Source of the DNA: Rutpela maculata | Taxonomy: Eukaryota; Arthropoda; Insecta; Coleoptera; Cerambycidae | Assembly (NCBI GenBank): GCA_936432065.2 | Contig: OW386287.2 | Coordinates: forward strand, 95,497,091-95,561,090 | Direction of reading: 5' to 3' | DNA: 64,000 nucleotides | Shown: positions 22,600 through 34,025 of the stretch, piece after piece | How positions within the stretch are numbered: position 1 is the stretch's first letter | Layout: each line of letters opens with the position of its first letter | The notes under the pieces: generated by a model | What the model was told of the DNA's origin: nothing | The model's database searches: none | What the model saw: the letters and a program-made list of their open reading frames with translations, nothing else | Program-made: the position numbers and the translations under genes

Positions 22600-23732
22600 A
22601 ACAATAAGAAAATGGCGACATTTTGTTAAAAAAAATGTGAAAACGCACATTAAATCGGCCAGAACTTCTTTATTTTTTGTCATGTAGAAACAAACAAAAA
22701 GTCATTTTAAAAATTGACTGTCTTTAATTTTGTTCCTCAGAATTTTTTATGGAAGTGTCACAGTTTCTAAGATATTCAACATTTAAATACTAAATACTAA
22801 ATACTTCCTAAAAACGGTCGGATGGATGGATAAAATTAAATATCTTCGAAACTATCTACCGTTCACAAATATATAAAAATACGAGTAAAAATATTTATTG
22901 AGATACTTGCAGAGAACCCAAAATGTTACGTTTTTTCTCAAATTCCTTTACAGTTTAAAATGCATTTTTTTTTCTAAATTTGAGCTTCTAGGTCATACTA
23001 TATATTAACGAAAAACAGTATACGGGAATTTATTTTTTTTTTTTTTAGTTGCTGACTACTTACATTGATAAAATGGCGACGTTTTTATTAAAAAAAAATT
23101 GAAAAAGTACATTGTTTCTGTCATAACTTCTTTGTTTTTTATGCTATAAAAAATTGAAAGACTAATTAATAGTCTTTCATTTTGGTTCTTATCTCTTTTG
23201 ACGTAAGTGCCAAAGTTTCTGAGGTACTCAACATTTAAACTAAATACTTCGGCTTCCAGACGCAGGCGCAGACGTTCGGACGCCGTGCCACCTTTATACT
23301 TCTAGATCTCCGAAATCATTAACTCTACAGAAATAAGAAAAAAATGATTCATCCTCAATTTAGCATGTCTTTTTTGTCTCCAGCATGTTTTCGCTCGATG
23401 TAATACTTTTCGAGTTATTTGACGAATATTGTTTTTTTTTAAGCCAAAATCCCAATTTTCAAGTCATTATAAATTAAAGACTATCAATTTTGATGAAAAG
23501 TTGCATAGAGCCTTTTCTTCTCAAAATTTTATTTTATTTCAGCTACAATGTTTTTAATTCTTATTTAGTTACCATCCCCTCAAATGGGGTGGCATCCAAC
23601 CCCTATAAATTAGCAAGCCGCCGCATAATATAGAAACTTTTCTTTGATGTATTTACTATTAAGTTGCCAAAAATGAACGAAATCCATTTCATATGACATT
23701 ATTCCGAAGTTAAAACCTCTACTTCTATTCTA
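22600..23732. repeat. Partial member of the 30036-31842 fold-back family
   Basis: Contains two copies of the internal unit AAAATGGCGAC ... CATAACTTCTTTATTTTTT (near 22610 and 23070), also present twice at 30650-31260. The right end, 23390-23732 (TAATACTTTTCGAGTTATTT ... TTCCGAAGTTAAAACCTCTAC), matches 31510-31825. The corresponding left arm is missing, so the copy is truncated. No coding potential. Confidence 0.65.
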
Positions 23733-24740
23733 TATGCATATACTATATGCTATATGTTAGTTACATGCCAAATATTATTGTCCTCTATCACATTTTTTTC
23801 ATAAGTTATTCTTTTAGAATGTACACCCTGTATATTATTTTAAAAAAGTGTAGCTCATTTCTGCGTTGGCAATAACGTTAACTACCTATCGCATAATGTT
23901 CTTCTCCGTTAACTAGTTTTGTAGATCTAGATTCAACAGACATACAGACTGACTGACTGGATTTAATTGAAAGACTTTAATCTTCGTAATCTGCGTATTC
24001 GGAAATGTGAAAATTGGAAAACATTTCAGAGAGTGACTTTTCACGATTACAATACTTACAACTTCGGCAAGCGAGGGAAGTAAAAAAATTCACAAGATTC
24101 GCTTTTAAAATTATAGTTTCTACCCATTTAAAGAACCTTATAACCTGATTTCAGAATTGCAAGAGCTTTGTCAAGACTGACTGATCCTTCATTTGAAGGG
24201 TTTACTCACCTATTCATTATCAGTACATTCCATAACTAACTCTAAATGTATTAAACAGACTTAAAGTAAAGTGAACATTTGGATCAGCTTAAAAAGTATT
24301 ATGTATATACCCATCAGCTAAATATTTAATGATGATTCCAAAAAACATTGACATGCATAGCAAAGTACACCAAAAAGCGGGTCCATCGCCTTATAAAATA
24401 TTCAGTTTCTTATAAATATTGACGAAGTTTGGTCCATTTTGATAGTTGAGTTTTGCGGGAGTGAAACTTCTTGTTCCCTATATCAATCAAAATCTTAAAG
24501 GTTTGCGATGGACTGAGAATCCACTTTTAAATATAAATTATTTGAATTTGCAATAATTATTATTGATGGTGCAGAAGATGACAATAAAAACAAGCTAAAA
24601 ACGTACTCTTCGCCAATTTACTGAGCATTTTATATATAATTTTTACACATTCGCAGTTTTTTTGTAAATAATGTTAGTTTTTGGACATCCTAAATTTTGT
24701 GATACCATTTTTGTTGTGAAAAAAATTATATGAAAAAAAT
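23733..24740. other. AT-rich stretch, nothing recognised
   Basis: No frame above 60 codons. Contains the phrase GACATACAGACTGACTGACTGG near 23938, a short simple-repeat patch of the kind also seen at 3080 and 45375. Confidence 0.4.
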
Positions 24741-24744
24741 AATG

Positions 24745-24806
24745 AAAAAGAAATATCCAACCTGTGTGAGATTCGAACACGGGACCTTTGGATTGCAACG
24801 CAAAGC
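24745..24806 (-). repeat. tRNA-derived (SINE-like) sequence, 3' half with B box
   Basis: Read on the minus strand: CAATCCAAAGGTCCCGTG followed by TTCGAATCTCACACAGG. GTTCGAATC is a B-box match (GGTTCGAANCC). The preceding part has the CTTTG ... CAAAG pairing of an anticodon-type arm. The T-stem does not pair fully, so it is not a working tRNA. It is the 3' half of a sequence whose 5' half lies at 27406-27450; a LINE separates the two. Confidence 0.65.
24796..24806. repeat. Target-site duplication, left copy, CAACGCAAAGC
   Basis: Eleven bases identical to 27406-27416. Together they bracket the LINE at 24807-27405. Confidence 0.85.
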
Positions 24807-25415
24807 AAGCAAGAAGCAAGCAAGAAGCAAGCAAGAAATATTTATTTAAAAATTAAAATTTTACAAAATGCGCCTCCCCCGAAACGTGGCCCGGAGCCAA
24901 CCAGACAAATACGGCGCGTAGCGCCGTGGTGAATGTAGAGTTGGACGAGGCAGGTCCGGTTTGGCTAAACGATAATTAATAAGACAATGTTAAAACTCCT
25001 ATCCGCCTGTGGCGGATTTAAAAATTAACAATAAAATTAAAAAATGCTGTCCACATGGACCTAAAACTAATTCATATAAAACTTAGAAAATACTCACTGG
25101 TTGTAGCACTGAATAAATTTGGGCTGTTGACTCGGGTGAAAAGCTAAACGAAAAAACCCGTACGAGAACTGCCGACCTAGTGGTCTCCCTGATGCCAGGA
25201 AAATGTGGTGGAAAAAGGATAGGGTTTAAAATGTTTGAATTTTTTTAGAAAGGATATCGGCCAAAAGGGAATTTTTGATGAAAAAAGAGGACGAATATAA
25301 TAAAAAAGAGAACAAAAATAGAACATAAAGAAAGAGAATAGAAATGATTGGAAAGATAAAGTTGAGGAAAGATCAAAAGTGGGGAAATGGTAGGTTGTGG
25401 TATAGGAAAGTATGG

Positions 25416-26221
25416 CTAGGGAAGAGGTTGACGGAAGATGGGCAACGCCTGATATGGTAGGGGGTGTTTGATCTGGAGTGGGGCATTATGCATTCTGATT
25501 TGGGTTATGTTGTTGGTTAGCGGACTATCGCCCAGTTTGAAGTTGTAGAATTTTTGGGAGATTTCTTGGACGTAATCCGCTAGTGGGGTTATGTCGTGAC
25601 ATCGAGCGTATAGATCTCTGAGGGAGGTGTATCTGCCGGAATCAGAAATGAGGCGCATAAATTTATGTTCGAGAACTCGAAGTTTTCGCATTGTCGTGGC
25701 CGGAATGCTGCACCATACCGGCGCCGTGTATGTGATGGCCGGCCTGATCACCATCGTGTACAACAGTTTCTTATTTGTCCTGTTAAGTCTGCTACCCCTG
25801 ACCAGAAGCGGGTACAGACTCCTGGACATGGAGTAGACCTTGCGTATTGTTTCGTTAATATGTATGTTAAACGTCAGTCGCTTGTCCAAGTTAACCCCCA
25901 GATACTTCACGCACCGTTTGATTGGAATTTGTTGTCCCCCGATCGAAATTGGTGTTAATATGCGGTTCTCTGTGAACCGGCGCGTGAAGAGGATCGACTC
26001 GGACTTCTCGGCGTTGATCCGAATCTTCCACTTGTCGTAATACGCCGTGACATGGGCCATGTGTGCTTTCAGCAGCATGTTAGCCGCTTGTGCATCGTGC
26101 GAATGTGCATACATGGCCGTGTCATCGGCGTACTTGGCAAGGTTCGTATTCGGGAACTCCAGGAAGTCGGAGATGTACAATTTGTACAGTTTTGGTGACA
26201 TGCAAGACCCCTGGGGGGCGC
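25416..26221 (-). pseudogene. Jockey-type LINE reverse transcriptase, catalytic YADD and C-terminal domain
   Basis: After the frameshift the frame gives GAPQGSCMSPKLYKLYISDF, then AKYADDTAMYAHS with the catalytic YADD, then CVKYLGVNLDKRLTFN and the thumb/C-terminal region ending with a Leu-Pro-rich tail at 25416. This matches the C-terminal half of Jockey/I-type LINE proteins in order and spacing. No RNase H domain follows, which favours Jockey over the I and R1-with-RNase-H groups. Confidence 0.88.
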
Positions 26222-26650
26222 CCGCCGAGTTGATAGTTTATTATTCACTCTGACCTGCAGCGATCTATCTGACAGGAAAGAGTGAACAAGTTTGGTTATG
26301 TGCCTCGGAAAGTCCAGTGCGTTTAGTTTGTGAAGCAGCCCGGAGATCCACACGGTATCGAAGGCTTTCTCAACATCGAGGAGCACCATGACGGTGCTCT
26401 TCCCGAGGTTGCATTGAACCTTGACGTCATTCACGATCCTGGCGACCTGCTGCACAGTGCCCCTGCACCGCCTGAAGCCGAATTGGTACTCATCGTCAAT
26501 GTGGAGTTCATCCTGAGCAGACTCTAGCCTGATCAGAATGACCTTCTCAATCAACTTGGAGATCGCCGACAGCAGCGAGATTGGTCGGTAACTGCCAGCG
26601 AGCTTCGCGTTCTTGTTCTGCTTCAGGATTGGCACGACCACAGCGCATTT
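26222..26650 (-). pseudogene. Jockey-type LINE reverse transcriptase, fingers and palm
   Basis: Continues in frame with the previous piece. Shows SYRPISLLSAISKLIE (motif 2-3) and LLDVEKAFDTVW, whose first Asp is the first catalytic residue. After LSTRRAPPRG the original frame leaves motif B: the expected GAPQGS is encoded in the neighbouring frame, so one base was lost or gained at about 26222-26235. The open frame continues only as nonsense to 26069. Confidence 0.85.
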
Positions 26651-27360
26651 CTACTGGTTGGGCCAGTGTTGCAGTCGCAGGATCGCGTTGACAATGTACG
26701 TCAACTGTACAATACCTTTCCTCGGGAGATGTTTGAGTAGCTTATATTTGATACCGTCTGAACCCGGGGCTTTGTTGTTAGGTAAAGTCTGTATGACCTT
26801 GGCTACCTCCGAGGGCTTGGCCATGACTTTTAGAAATTCTCTTCGTGTCAATTGGACGTCATGGCCAATTAGTTCGTTAATGTCATTTTCGATGCGGTCG
26901 TGTTCAACATTGTTCGGTATCAGTACGTTGTGTATGTTCTGAAAATGGTCAGCTAAGTCATTCGCCTTCTGCGAGTCTGTCATAGCCGTCTGTCCGTTTG
27001 GTTTTGTCAAGGCGGGTATGGCTTCCCACGTATTTTTCATTGCCTTCGACAGTTTCCACGAGTTGTCCTGAGGATTCAGTGCTTCCAGCCTATCCCGCCA
27101 TTTCCGGTTTTTTGCAGTGTTGATGGCGGTCCTGATCTGCCGTTGCAGTCTACCCATCTCGGCCTTGGCGTCGACATTGCGATTTCGCTGCCAAAGTCGT
27201 GTTAGTCGGTTCTTTTCATGGATATCCTGTATGACCGCTGCGTCGAGTCGGTCTTTGTATGGACTTATAGTTATAGTAGTTGCAACACTCTGTTTGGCGT
27301 CCTGCAGTACCCTTGTGAACTCACCTACAGCATTTTCCAGCTCGGCGGCTGTTGCGATGT
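26651..27360 (-). pseudogene. Jockey-type LINE reverse transcriptase, N-terminal part
   Basis: The open frame 27433-26651 has 260 residues, but roughly the first 25 come from the hairpin and tRNA-like flank; LINE-derived protein starts at about ATAAELENAV. It covers the linker after the endonuclease and the first reverse-transcriptase motif, NNKAPGSDGIKY (residues 219-230). The frame ends at a TAG at 26651-26653 right after HWPNQ; the next codons continue the same reading frame with CAVVVPILKQN, so the break is a single nonsense change at a position where relatives have Trp. Confidence 0.85.
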
Positions 27361-27405
27361 TGTTTGTAAGTGTTAAGTATGTGTTAACACTTACAAACAA
27401 CATCA
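27355..27405. repeat. Snap-back hairpin at the LINE 5' end
   Basis: GATGTTGTTTGTAAGTGTTA is followed after 8 bases by its inverse TTAACACTTACAAACAACATC. The left half belongs to the LINE; the right half is a templated inverted copy, directly against the duplication. It fits a template switch onto the new strand as reverse transcription ended. Confidence 0.75.
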
Positions 27406-27450
27406 CAACGCAAAGCTTTAGCCGCTGCGCCACCAGCTATTGCTACAAAA
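27406..27450 (-). repeat. tRNA-derived (SINE-like) sequence, 5' half with A box
   Basis: On the minus strand: TAGCTGGTGGCGCAGCGGCT then AAAGCTTTGCGTTG. TGGCGCAGCGG is an A-box match (TRGCNNARNGG) and is common at the 5' end of tRNA-derived SINEs. It continues, across the LINE, into 24795-24745. The combined length (about 75-80 bases) and the order A box, anticodon-like arm, B box fit a tRNA-like unit. Whether it is a SINE head or a decayed tRNA gene cannot be told. Confidence 0.65.
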
Positions 27451-27764
27451 ACTGATTGTCTGTGATATATATCTTTCAACAATCATACATAGGTATTTCA
27501 ACTCGTACTTCTATGAAATATATATTAGTAAAATTCATAAACAAAAAAAAATATATTATGGAAATAATATTTCGCAAGATTTCCATTTTAGTACAAGCGA
27601 CAAAAATTAAGAGAATATTTTTTTTAATTAAATAATTAATAACTTTTTTAATTACTGATCGATTTTCTTCAAAAACAATAGGGTTCTTCCTCTAGCTAAC
27701 ACTAACTTACTTTCTAAATTTCGATATAATCGGATTTTTCTTTCTTAAGTTATCATGCTTACAA

Positions 27765-27831
27765 GAAACGTGACGGACGGACGGACAGACGGATAGACGG
27801 ACAGACGGACAGACGGACAGACGGACAGTTT
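27765..27831. repeat. GACG/GACA tetranucleotide microsatellite
   Basis: About 65 bases of tandem GACGGACG, GACAGACG units, imperfect. No coding or regulatory meaning is implied. Confidence 0.85.
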
Positions 27832-27929
27832 GAAAGTTGTTTAGAATTCGTTCACTAACACAATGATATGAAAATTTTTTCTCTACGAGCGATATTTACG
27901 ATTTTAGAAATGTGCCGATCAAATACAAT

Positions 27930-28262
27930 ATACTCTTCGTTTTTGCGAAGAGTATAATAAGTAAGAATTGACTTTCGTTCGTTTTAAATGGACTACTACA
28001 ATAAGCCATACATATACCGCGTGTATATGGTACACACTTTTTTCCTTTAGTTTTAAAGATAAACTATTGAAATTTGCAACTTACTTAATAAACGTCACTT
28101 TTTAACATATAAATGATTTTTTTCCACTTCCGGTTGCATCGGAAGTCACACTAACTTTTGATTTTCAAATTTAACACCCTGTATATTATTCCATTTTTAT
28201 AACTATTAATCAAAAATTTATTCATATGCCTTATTATACTCTTCGCAGAAACGAAACATTTG
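27930..28262. repeat. Short inverted pair
   Basis: TTTTGCGAAGAGTATAATAAG (27938-27961) and CTTATTATACTCTTCGCAGA (about 28229-28250) are inverse copies, and GCCGATCAAATACAATA (27915) pairs loosely with ACATTTGATCGGC (28257-28270). Probably a small fold-back remnant. The rest of 27451-28620 is AT-rich without a recognised gene. Confidence 0.5.
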
Positions 28263-28619
28263 ATCGGCTTTTTAATCGAAATAGTGCATAAGTTGCTTGT
28301 AGACAAAAAATCAGCTTTGATTAATATTACGCGGCGGAAAATGCAAAACTTCTCCGCGAACTGCAATAGCCCGGAGCGCATATTCGATCAAAAGTCTTGT
28401 TTTTTATGTTAGAGAAAAGATTAAAAAAGCGTCGGTAAGCTCAATCAATTCTCTTTACATAAGCTATCTACAAATTTTTCGAAAAAAAAACGATAATTAT
28501 CGAGATATTCGAGGAAATGTAGGAAATTACACGTTTTCCTATAGAGTATATGTAAATCTTAAAAAAATAATTTTTCTCAGAAATCTTTGTTTCGAAGGGC
28601 CAAGATTAACGGAGCGTCA

Positions 28620-30035
28620 AAGTAGTACATGTGACCGATTTCCGTTAATTACCGATTAATTACGGTGACAAAATGGATAAATTTTACCGAAAAAAAAAGC
28701 CCCAAATCCCGCCCCCTCTAATTCCTTCATTTTTGTCGGAATTCAAAAAATAAAAAAAGCAGTTTTAGAAAATTCAATTCTATTTAAGTTAACTAGAGTA
28801 GCCTTTTGGCGTAGGAGCCAAGATTAAAAAGTTGCCAACAGTAGAAGCTCAAAATTTGCGATTTTTTGCCGTATATGGCCAACATTTCAGTAGTTATCTC
28901 CGAAACGAAAAAAAAACATCAAAATTCTGATAGTAGCGAAGATACGTAATAGAAAATACTCATTTGACCTTGTTTTTTTTATTCCGAGCTAACTCCCACC
29001 GTTTCGGAGATATCTGCGAAAAATAACAAAAAATAGCTTACATTTCGGAGTCGAAAAAATTGAAAAAACATGCAACTTGGCACGTTCATATTTTTCGAAA
29101 AACACCATTGGGACGGCCGTACGATGTCGCGACGCAAAAAGGAAGTCTTCCAGATAAACCTGATCGTAAATTGCACGGCGAAATTCGAAAATTCGGCTCG
29201 GCACGAACGAATCAAAAGTAGCATTTTGTGACATTTCAGAAAATCTTTATAGATGTTAACGCGAATAATCTGTCACTACCTCCCTGGCTCCACCTTCGTG
29301 CGTTGCGCGTTACGTCGATTGGACAGGCTAGGCATGAAGATAAAGGTGATTGGCTCTGTACCTAGTGAGTTATAATAACTCACGCATTATAACTCACGCT
29401 GTTTGTTTATGGATACTATTAATTGATCAAAATCAGTTCATTAATTAGTATATAACCTAATAAGAGTAGATAAAGTTTGTTTATATATAAATGTCAATCC
29501 ATAGTAATGCTTAGGTAAAGCGATAAACACAGAACTTATTTGTACAGCTACAAGCTACAAGCGTAGCTATGATGGGGACCGCAAAATAAATTGTCATTTC
29601 TTTTATAATTTAGAGCGGAATTAGATAAAATTTTGTACTTAACATGTTAGGAAAACAGTAATTTTACTTGACTCATGTAATTTGCAAAACTCGCTCGCTT
29701 CGCTCGCTTTTTTTGATATATATTACTTTCATCATGTAAAATTACTCTTTTCATAACTGGTTACGTAAATAACTAAAATTAACCAAGAGTAATGATTGTA
29801 CTTACATAAAAAATATCATATTTACAAGTCGAATTGAGAATTTGCTTTTCTAAATTTTTTGTAGTTGATTAAAAACGTATAGATGAGATATCAGTAACAC
29901 TAATATTAAATTTAATTTATTGTAAAACAGGTAGGTACTTACAAGCGGTACCATACTGTCACAATTTTATAGAATATTCCTCGAATACTAAAAAACATAG
30001 ATAACATTTTAATATACTCTCCTGACATTTACAAA
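28620..30035. other. No recognised gene; two overlapping minus frames of doubtful value
   Basis: Frames at 28979-29224 and 28989-29234 (81 codons each, minus) overlap in different registers and show no motif; at least one must be noise. The segment 29270-29420 has the short inverted phrase GTGAGTTATAATAACTCAC. 29685-29710 has CTCGCTCGCTTCGCTCGC, a simple inverted run. Confidence 0.35.
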
Positions 30036-31842
30036 TAGTACCGTAACTAGAGGTTTTAACTTCGGAATAATGTCATATTGAACGGATTTCGTTCATTTTT
30101 GGTAGTATAATAGTAAATGCTTCACAGAAAAGTTTCTATATTATGCGGGGGCTTGCTAATTTATAGGGGGTATATGCAACCCCCTTTCAGGGGGTGGCAC
30201 TCTAAAAATATATATATTTATTGAAGTTGAAATAGAATCAAATTTTAAGAAGAAAAGGTTCTATGCAATTTTTCACATAAACTGATATTTATAACGACTT
30301 CAAAATTGCGATTTTACCTTAAAAAAAGGTATCTCCAAACGACTTTCGTCAAGTATCTCGAAAAGTATTACTTTATCGAAAAAATGTTACAGACCAATTA
30401 CAGAAAGTGCAAACTAGGAATTAATTATATTTTTTGTTTATTGATGTAGGATTAATAATTTTGGAGATATTTAAGTTTATATTTTGTATCCAAGTGTTTC
30501 GAAATTACCTTTAAAGTTTAAAATGCATTTTTTTCTAAAGCAAGTGCTTTAAATGAGCAAAAAAAATGTGCATCTTGGTAATGCTACATATTAACGAAAA
30601 ACTGCATTTGAGATAATTTTTTTAAATTACTGGCTAGTAAGAGTAACAAAATGGCGACCTTTTTATATAAAAAAATATAAATACGCACATTTTTCCGTCA
30701 TAACTTCTTTATTTCTTATGCTACAGGAACGAGTAAAAAATAATTTGAAAGCGCAATTAATTGTCTTTAATTTCATTTCTTAGCATGCGTGACGTAGGTA
30801 TCACAATTTTTGAGATATTTACCATTTAAACTGCATTTTTCTTCTTATAAATGTTCGGACGCCATTTGTAAACTTTCATATCTCCGAAACTATTAAATCT
30901 ATGTAAATAAATAAACAAGCGAAATTCATTATCAGTTTATGATAATGATTTTTGATCTCTACCCATTTTTCAATAAAACTAATATTTATTGAGATATTTG
31001 GAAAAGGAAAAAGAAAATACATTTATCGAAAATACCTTTATAGTTTAAACTGTTTTTTTTTTTTCTAAAGCAAGTGCTGTCTGTATACAAACCAAAAAAT
31101 TTGAACATCTACGTCATGCTATATATTAACGAGAAATAGTGTTTTAAATTCCTTTTTTTTTAATTACTGGCTAATTACAGTAACAAAATGGCGACGTTGC
31201 TATTAAAAAAATGTGGGGACGCACATTGCTTCGGTCATAACTTCTTTATTTTTTATGCTACGGAAACAAATAAAAAAAATAGTTGAAAGCTTAATTAATA
31301 ACCTATTATTCTACCTATTAGCATCCTTGACATAGGTGTCACAGTTTCTGAAATATTTAACTCTCACTCTAAATAATTATCTTATGAACATTTGGATGCC
31401 AAATGTAAACTTAAATATCTCCAAAATTATTAATCCTACATCAATAAAAAAATATATAATTAATTCCCAGTTTGTACTTTCTGTAATTGGTCTGTAATAT
31501 TTTTTCGATAAAGTAATACTTTTCGAGATACTTGACGAAAGCCGTTTGGAAATACCTTTTTTTAAGCTAAAATCGCAATTTTGAAGTCGTTATAACTTAA
31601 AAACTATCAATTTATGTAAAAAATTGTATAGAACCTTTCCTTCTTAAAATTTGATTCTACTTCAGCTCCAATAAATATATATATTTTTTAAGTGCCACCC
31701 CCTATAAATTAGCAAACCCCCGCACAATATAGAAACTTTTCTGTGAAGCATTTACTATTATAATGCCAAAAATTAACGAAATCCGTTCAATATGACATTA
31801 ATCCAAAGTTTTTCATATTTTTTACCTCTAGGTACTGTACTA
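30036..31842. repeat. Long fold-back element, 1.8 kb, arms about 390 bp
   Basis: The left arm 30036-30425 (TAGTACCGTAACTAGAGG ... GACCAATTACAGAAAGTGC) returns as reverse complement at about 31465-31842 with roughly 90% identity, including GCGGGGGCTTGCTAATTTAT and ATAAATTAGCAAACCCCCGC. The centre holds two direct units with AAAATGGCGAC and CATAACTTCTTTATTT. No transposase frame. The right terminal 28 bases equal bases 1-28 of the window, and 22600-23732 is a truncated relative, so this is a dispersed family. Confidence 0.8.
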
Positions 31843-32917
31843 AAAACTATAAAAGAGATTCAGTATGAAGATGTCAATTCAGACTTCAGCAGCCATCAAA
31901 GTAAATAAATGAATGGAAAGTAACAATGCTCTACGCATTGATTATCTCATACAATTAAGCGATAAAACTTTAAAACACGGCTTTTGGCCAGGTTTCTCTA
32001 AAAATACTCCACTAAAAGAAGCTAATAGTTCCATTATCAATTGATGAGACAGTAAGAAGTTTCATCTCGATATATCTACAGTGCTCTCTTTTTTAAACCG
32101 ACTTCACAAAATTTTAAAAAATTCGACCCACATGTATGTTTTTTCTTTGCTAGTTCTAAAGGAACAAACAAATAAACAAAACAAAAATTGGTTAAATGAC
32201 TCTCACAAGAACAAAGTTTAACACATTATTTGGATCTGATCGGTCAGACTTTTTGAAGGAATCACAGCATTACGATTTTTTATGAGGATATTTGTCGAAA
32301 CATTAAAAGTAAAGAGAATTCATTGAATTAAACACTGTACACCAATCGATACGATGTTGGCATATAAAATGAATTCACTGTGTTACAAGTCTATCGTAAC
32401 TAAACATATGGATTATGATCTATAAATATTTTTACTTTCAAAGCACCTTATATAGCTTTTCAGTATGCACACATAAACCTTTTCCTCTCTAATCCCAATG
32501 CATGAATTATCTTAACTTAATATATCATAAAATCGTTCCTCGCGATGTAGAGCTAAATTTCCATTTTTTCAAGTGCGTAACTTCAGTGTCGATAGAATTA
32601 ATCCTATAAAATTTTTAACCGCAGTAATTTAGCTCGCAAATAAAGCCTACGTTGTCTTAAGAGCTTAAACTGGGGCACATTAATCTTAAAAATTTTACGT
32701 TGACATAAAGATTTGATGGGCCAGCGCCAACGGTAGGTATTTCTTTATTTATTTTCTTCGTTAAGTCCCATAGTTTCTTTCATTGACAAACATAAAATTT
32801 AAACTAGATGTAAACATTATATCTACTCTTCCTCGCGCACCGTTTACGTGAGTTTTAGCAATGTCTCATAAGGTAGCGTAAAATTTTATTTATTTTTCTT
32901 CTTCATCTCACTCGTAA
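31843..32917. other. AT-rich stretch, nothing recognised
   Basis: No open frame above 60 codons and no repeat partner noticed. Confidence 0.4.
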
Positions 32918-33190
32918 CGCTTTTACATGGGTTTTATGACCTATGCGTTATTCTAGTTGGCCTTCTTTTGCTGTATGGTCCGCTTGGTAGCATCACGCAC
33001 CTGTCGCGGTTGCTTGTTAAGTACTTGTCAGCTCTTTCTCATCAGCTCCTTGGTAAGAGGGCAGTTTCCCCGCAGTTTACAATTTGTTTTGCCTGAACTA
33101 TTAGTCGTTCCATATTGTCCTCTCTCCGGATGACGTGGTCCAAGAATTATTACGATGCTGGAAAGTAGTTTTGGACGGCGCCACAGTGAG
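32918..33190. repeat. Fragment of a dispersed repeat shared with 43440-44290
   Basis: GCGTTATTCTAGTTGGCCTTCTTTTGC (32945-32971) matches, as reverse complement, 44228-44262. GAACTATTAGTCGTTCCATA (near 33098) resembles GAACTATTAATTGTTCTATA near 43465. Most likely decayed LINE sequence; no frame survives. Confidence 0.5.
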
Positions 33191-34025
33191 CCAGAATAGG
33201 ATCGCAGCTCGCCAAAAATAAATTTTTGGTTGAAGGGAAATATTTATTTACTAATCATCTAAGTGTACTCATTAAATTTTATTATCAATACTTTTAAACG
33301 AAATAATAGAATTTGTCTACAAAATCAGAAAGCATATTTATTTTTTATTGAAAACTAGTAACTACCACATTTAATATCCAAATTAATAGTACAAACAATA
33401 CTTCAAACAACATTTAAGTACAACTTTCAAGAACTTCCAGAGGAGTTGTATTTTTCTTACTTTCCTAATGCAATTCTGATAGAAACTAAGGATTTGAAGT
33501 TACTAACAATATATTTAATAAATTTTCGTTAGTTTTTATTCGAGATATAGTATCATGTTCCCTGAAACTCCGGAAATGTTTATTTCTTGCCTCGCTTACT
33601 TTAGATGTACTCAATACATCCATTGGAATCTCTTCACATACAACAAGCTAGAGATTAACCATTCTGCATGTTTTTTTTTAAATATTTTACGTTTTCCTGA
33701 TGATCGCTTCCAAAACATTTGTAATTATTTGCTAAATAACTCAACTTTTTTGATAATATTGTCACGCTTAAAACGTGCTCAAACTGTAAATTAGGAATAC
33801 CTGGACTAAAACAGTGGATTAACTCCACTGCATTTCGGCAAAACAATATTGATTTGATAACAACAATAGAACAATAACAATACACTACAATATCACAATC
33901 ATTGTTAAACCTAGGGTACAAACCCAGTACGCTCTCAACGGGCATCGGCCTGTGTCTAGACACCCCAGTGTCCGGGTGTCCACCTAGACGCACTCCTCGT
34001 GCCTACTTAGAGCCGTCGATCATTG
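33191..34025. other. No recognised gene
   Basis: The frames 33555-33794 (+) and 33655-33993 (-) have no motif. 33925-34010 is GC-richer (CACCCCAGTGTCCGGGTGTC forms a small stem) and may belong to the repeat that begins at 34026. Confidence 0.35.

Larger units (their letters stand above)
24807..27405 (-). mobile_element. Jockey-like non-LTR retrotransposon, 5'-truncated
   Basis: Runs on the minus strand. Its 3' end carries a tail of repeated GCTTGCTTCTT words (24807-24840), followed inward by a GC-rich 3' untranslated region (24860-25410). The coding part holds one reverse transcriptase in three pieces: 27433-26651, 26650-26230 and 26201-25416. There is no endonuclease, so the copy is 5' truncated. 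An 11-bp duplication (24796-24806, 27406-27416) marks its insertion into a tRNA-derived sequence. The last 50 bases at the 5' end form a snap-back hairpin. Confidence 0.88.

Noticed and set aside
24745..27450. Functional tRNA gene
   Set aside because: The T-stem does not pair, and a 2.6-kb LINE splits the sequence. Only A-box and B-box similarity remains.
27765..27831. CRISPR-like array
   Set aside because: Simple tetranucleotide microsatellite without spacers; the window is eukaryotic.
28979..29234. Two 81-codon minus frames as a small gene
   Set aside because: They overlap in different registers and neither has a motif or conserved copy.
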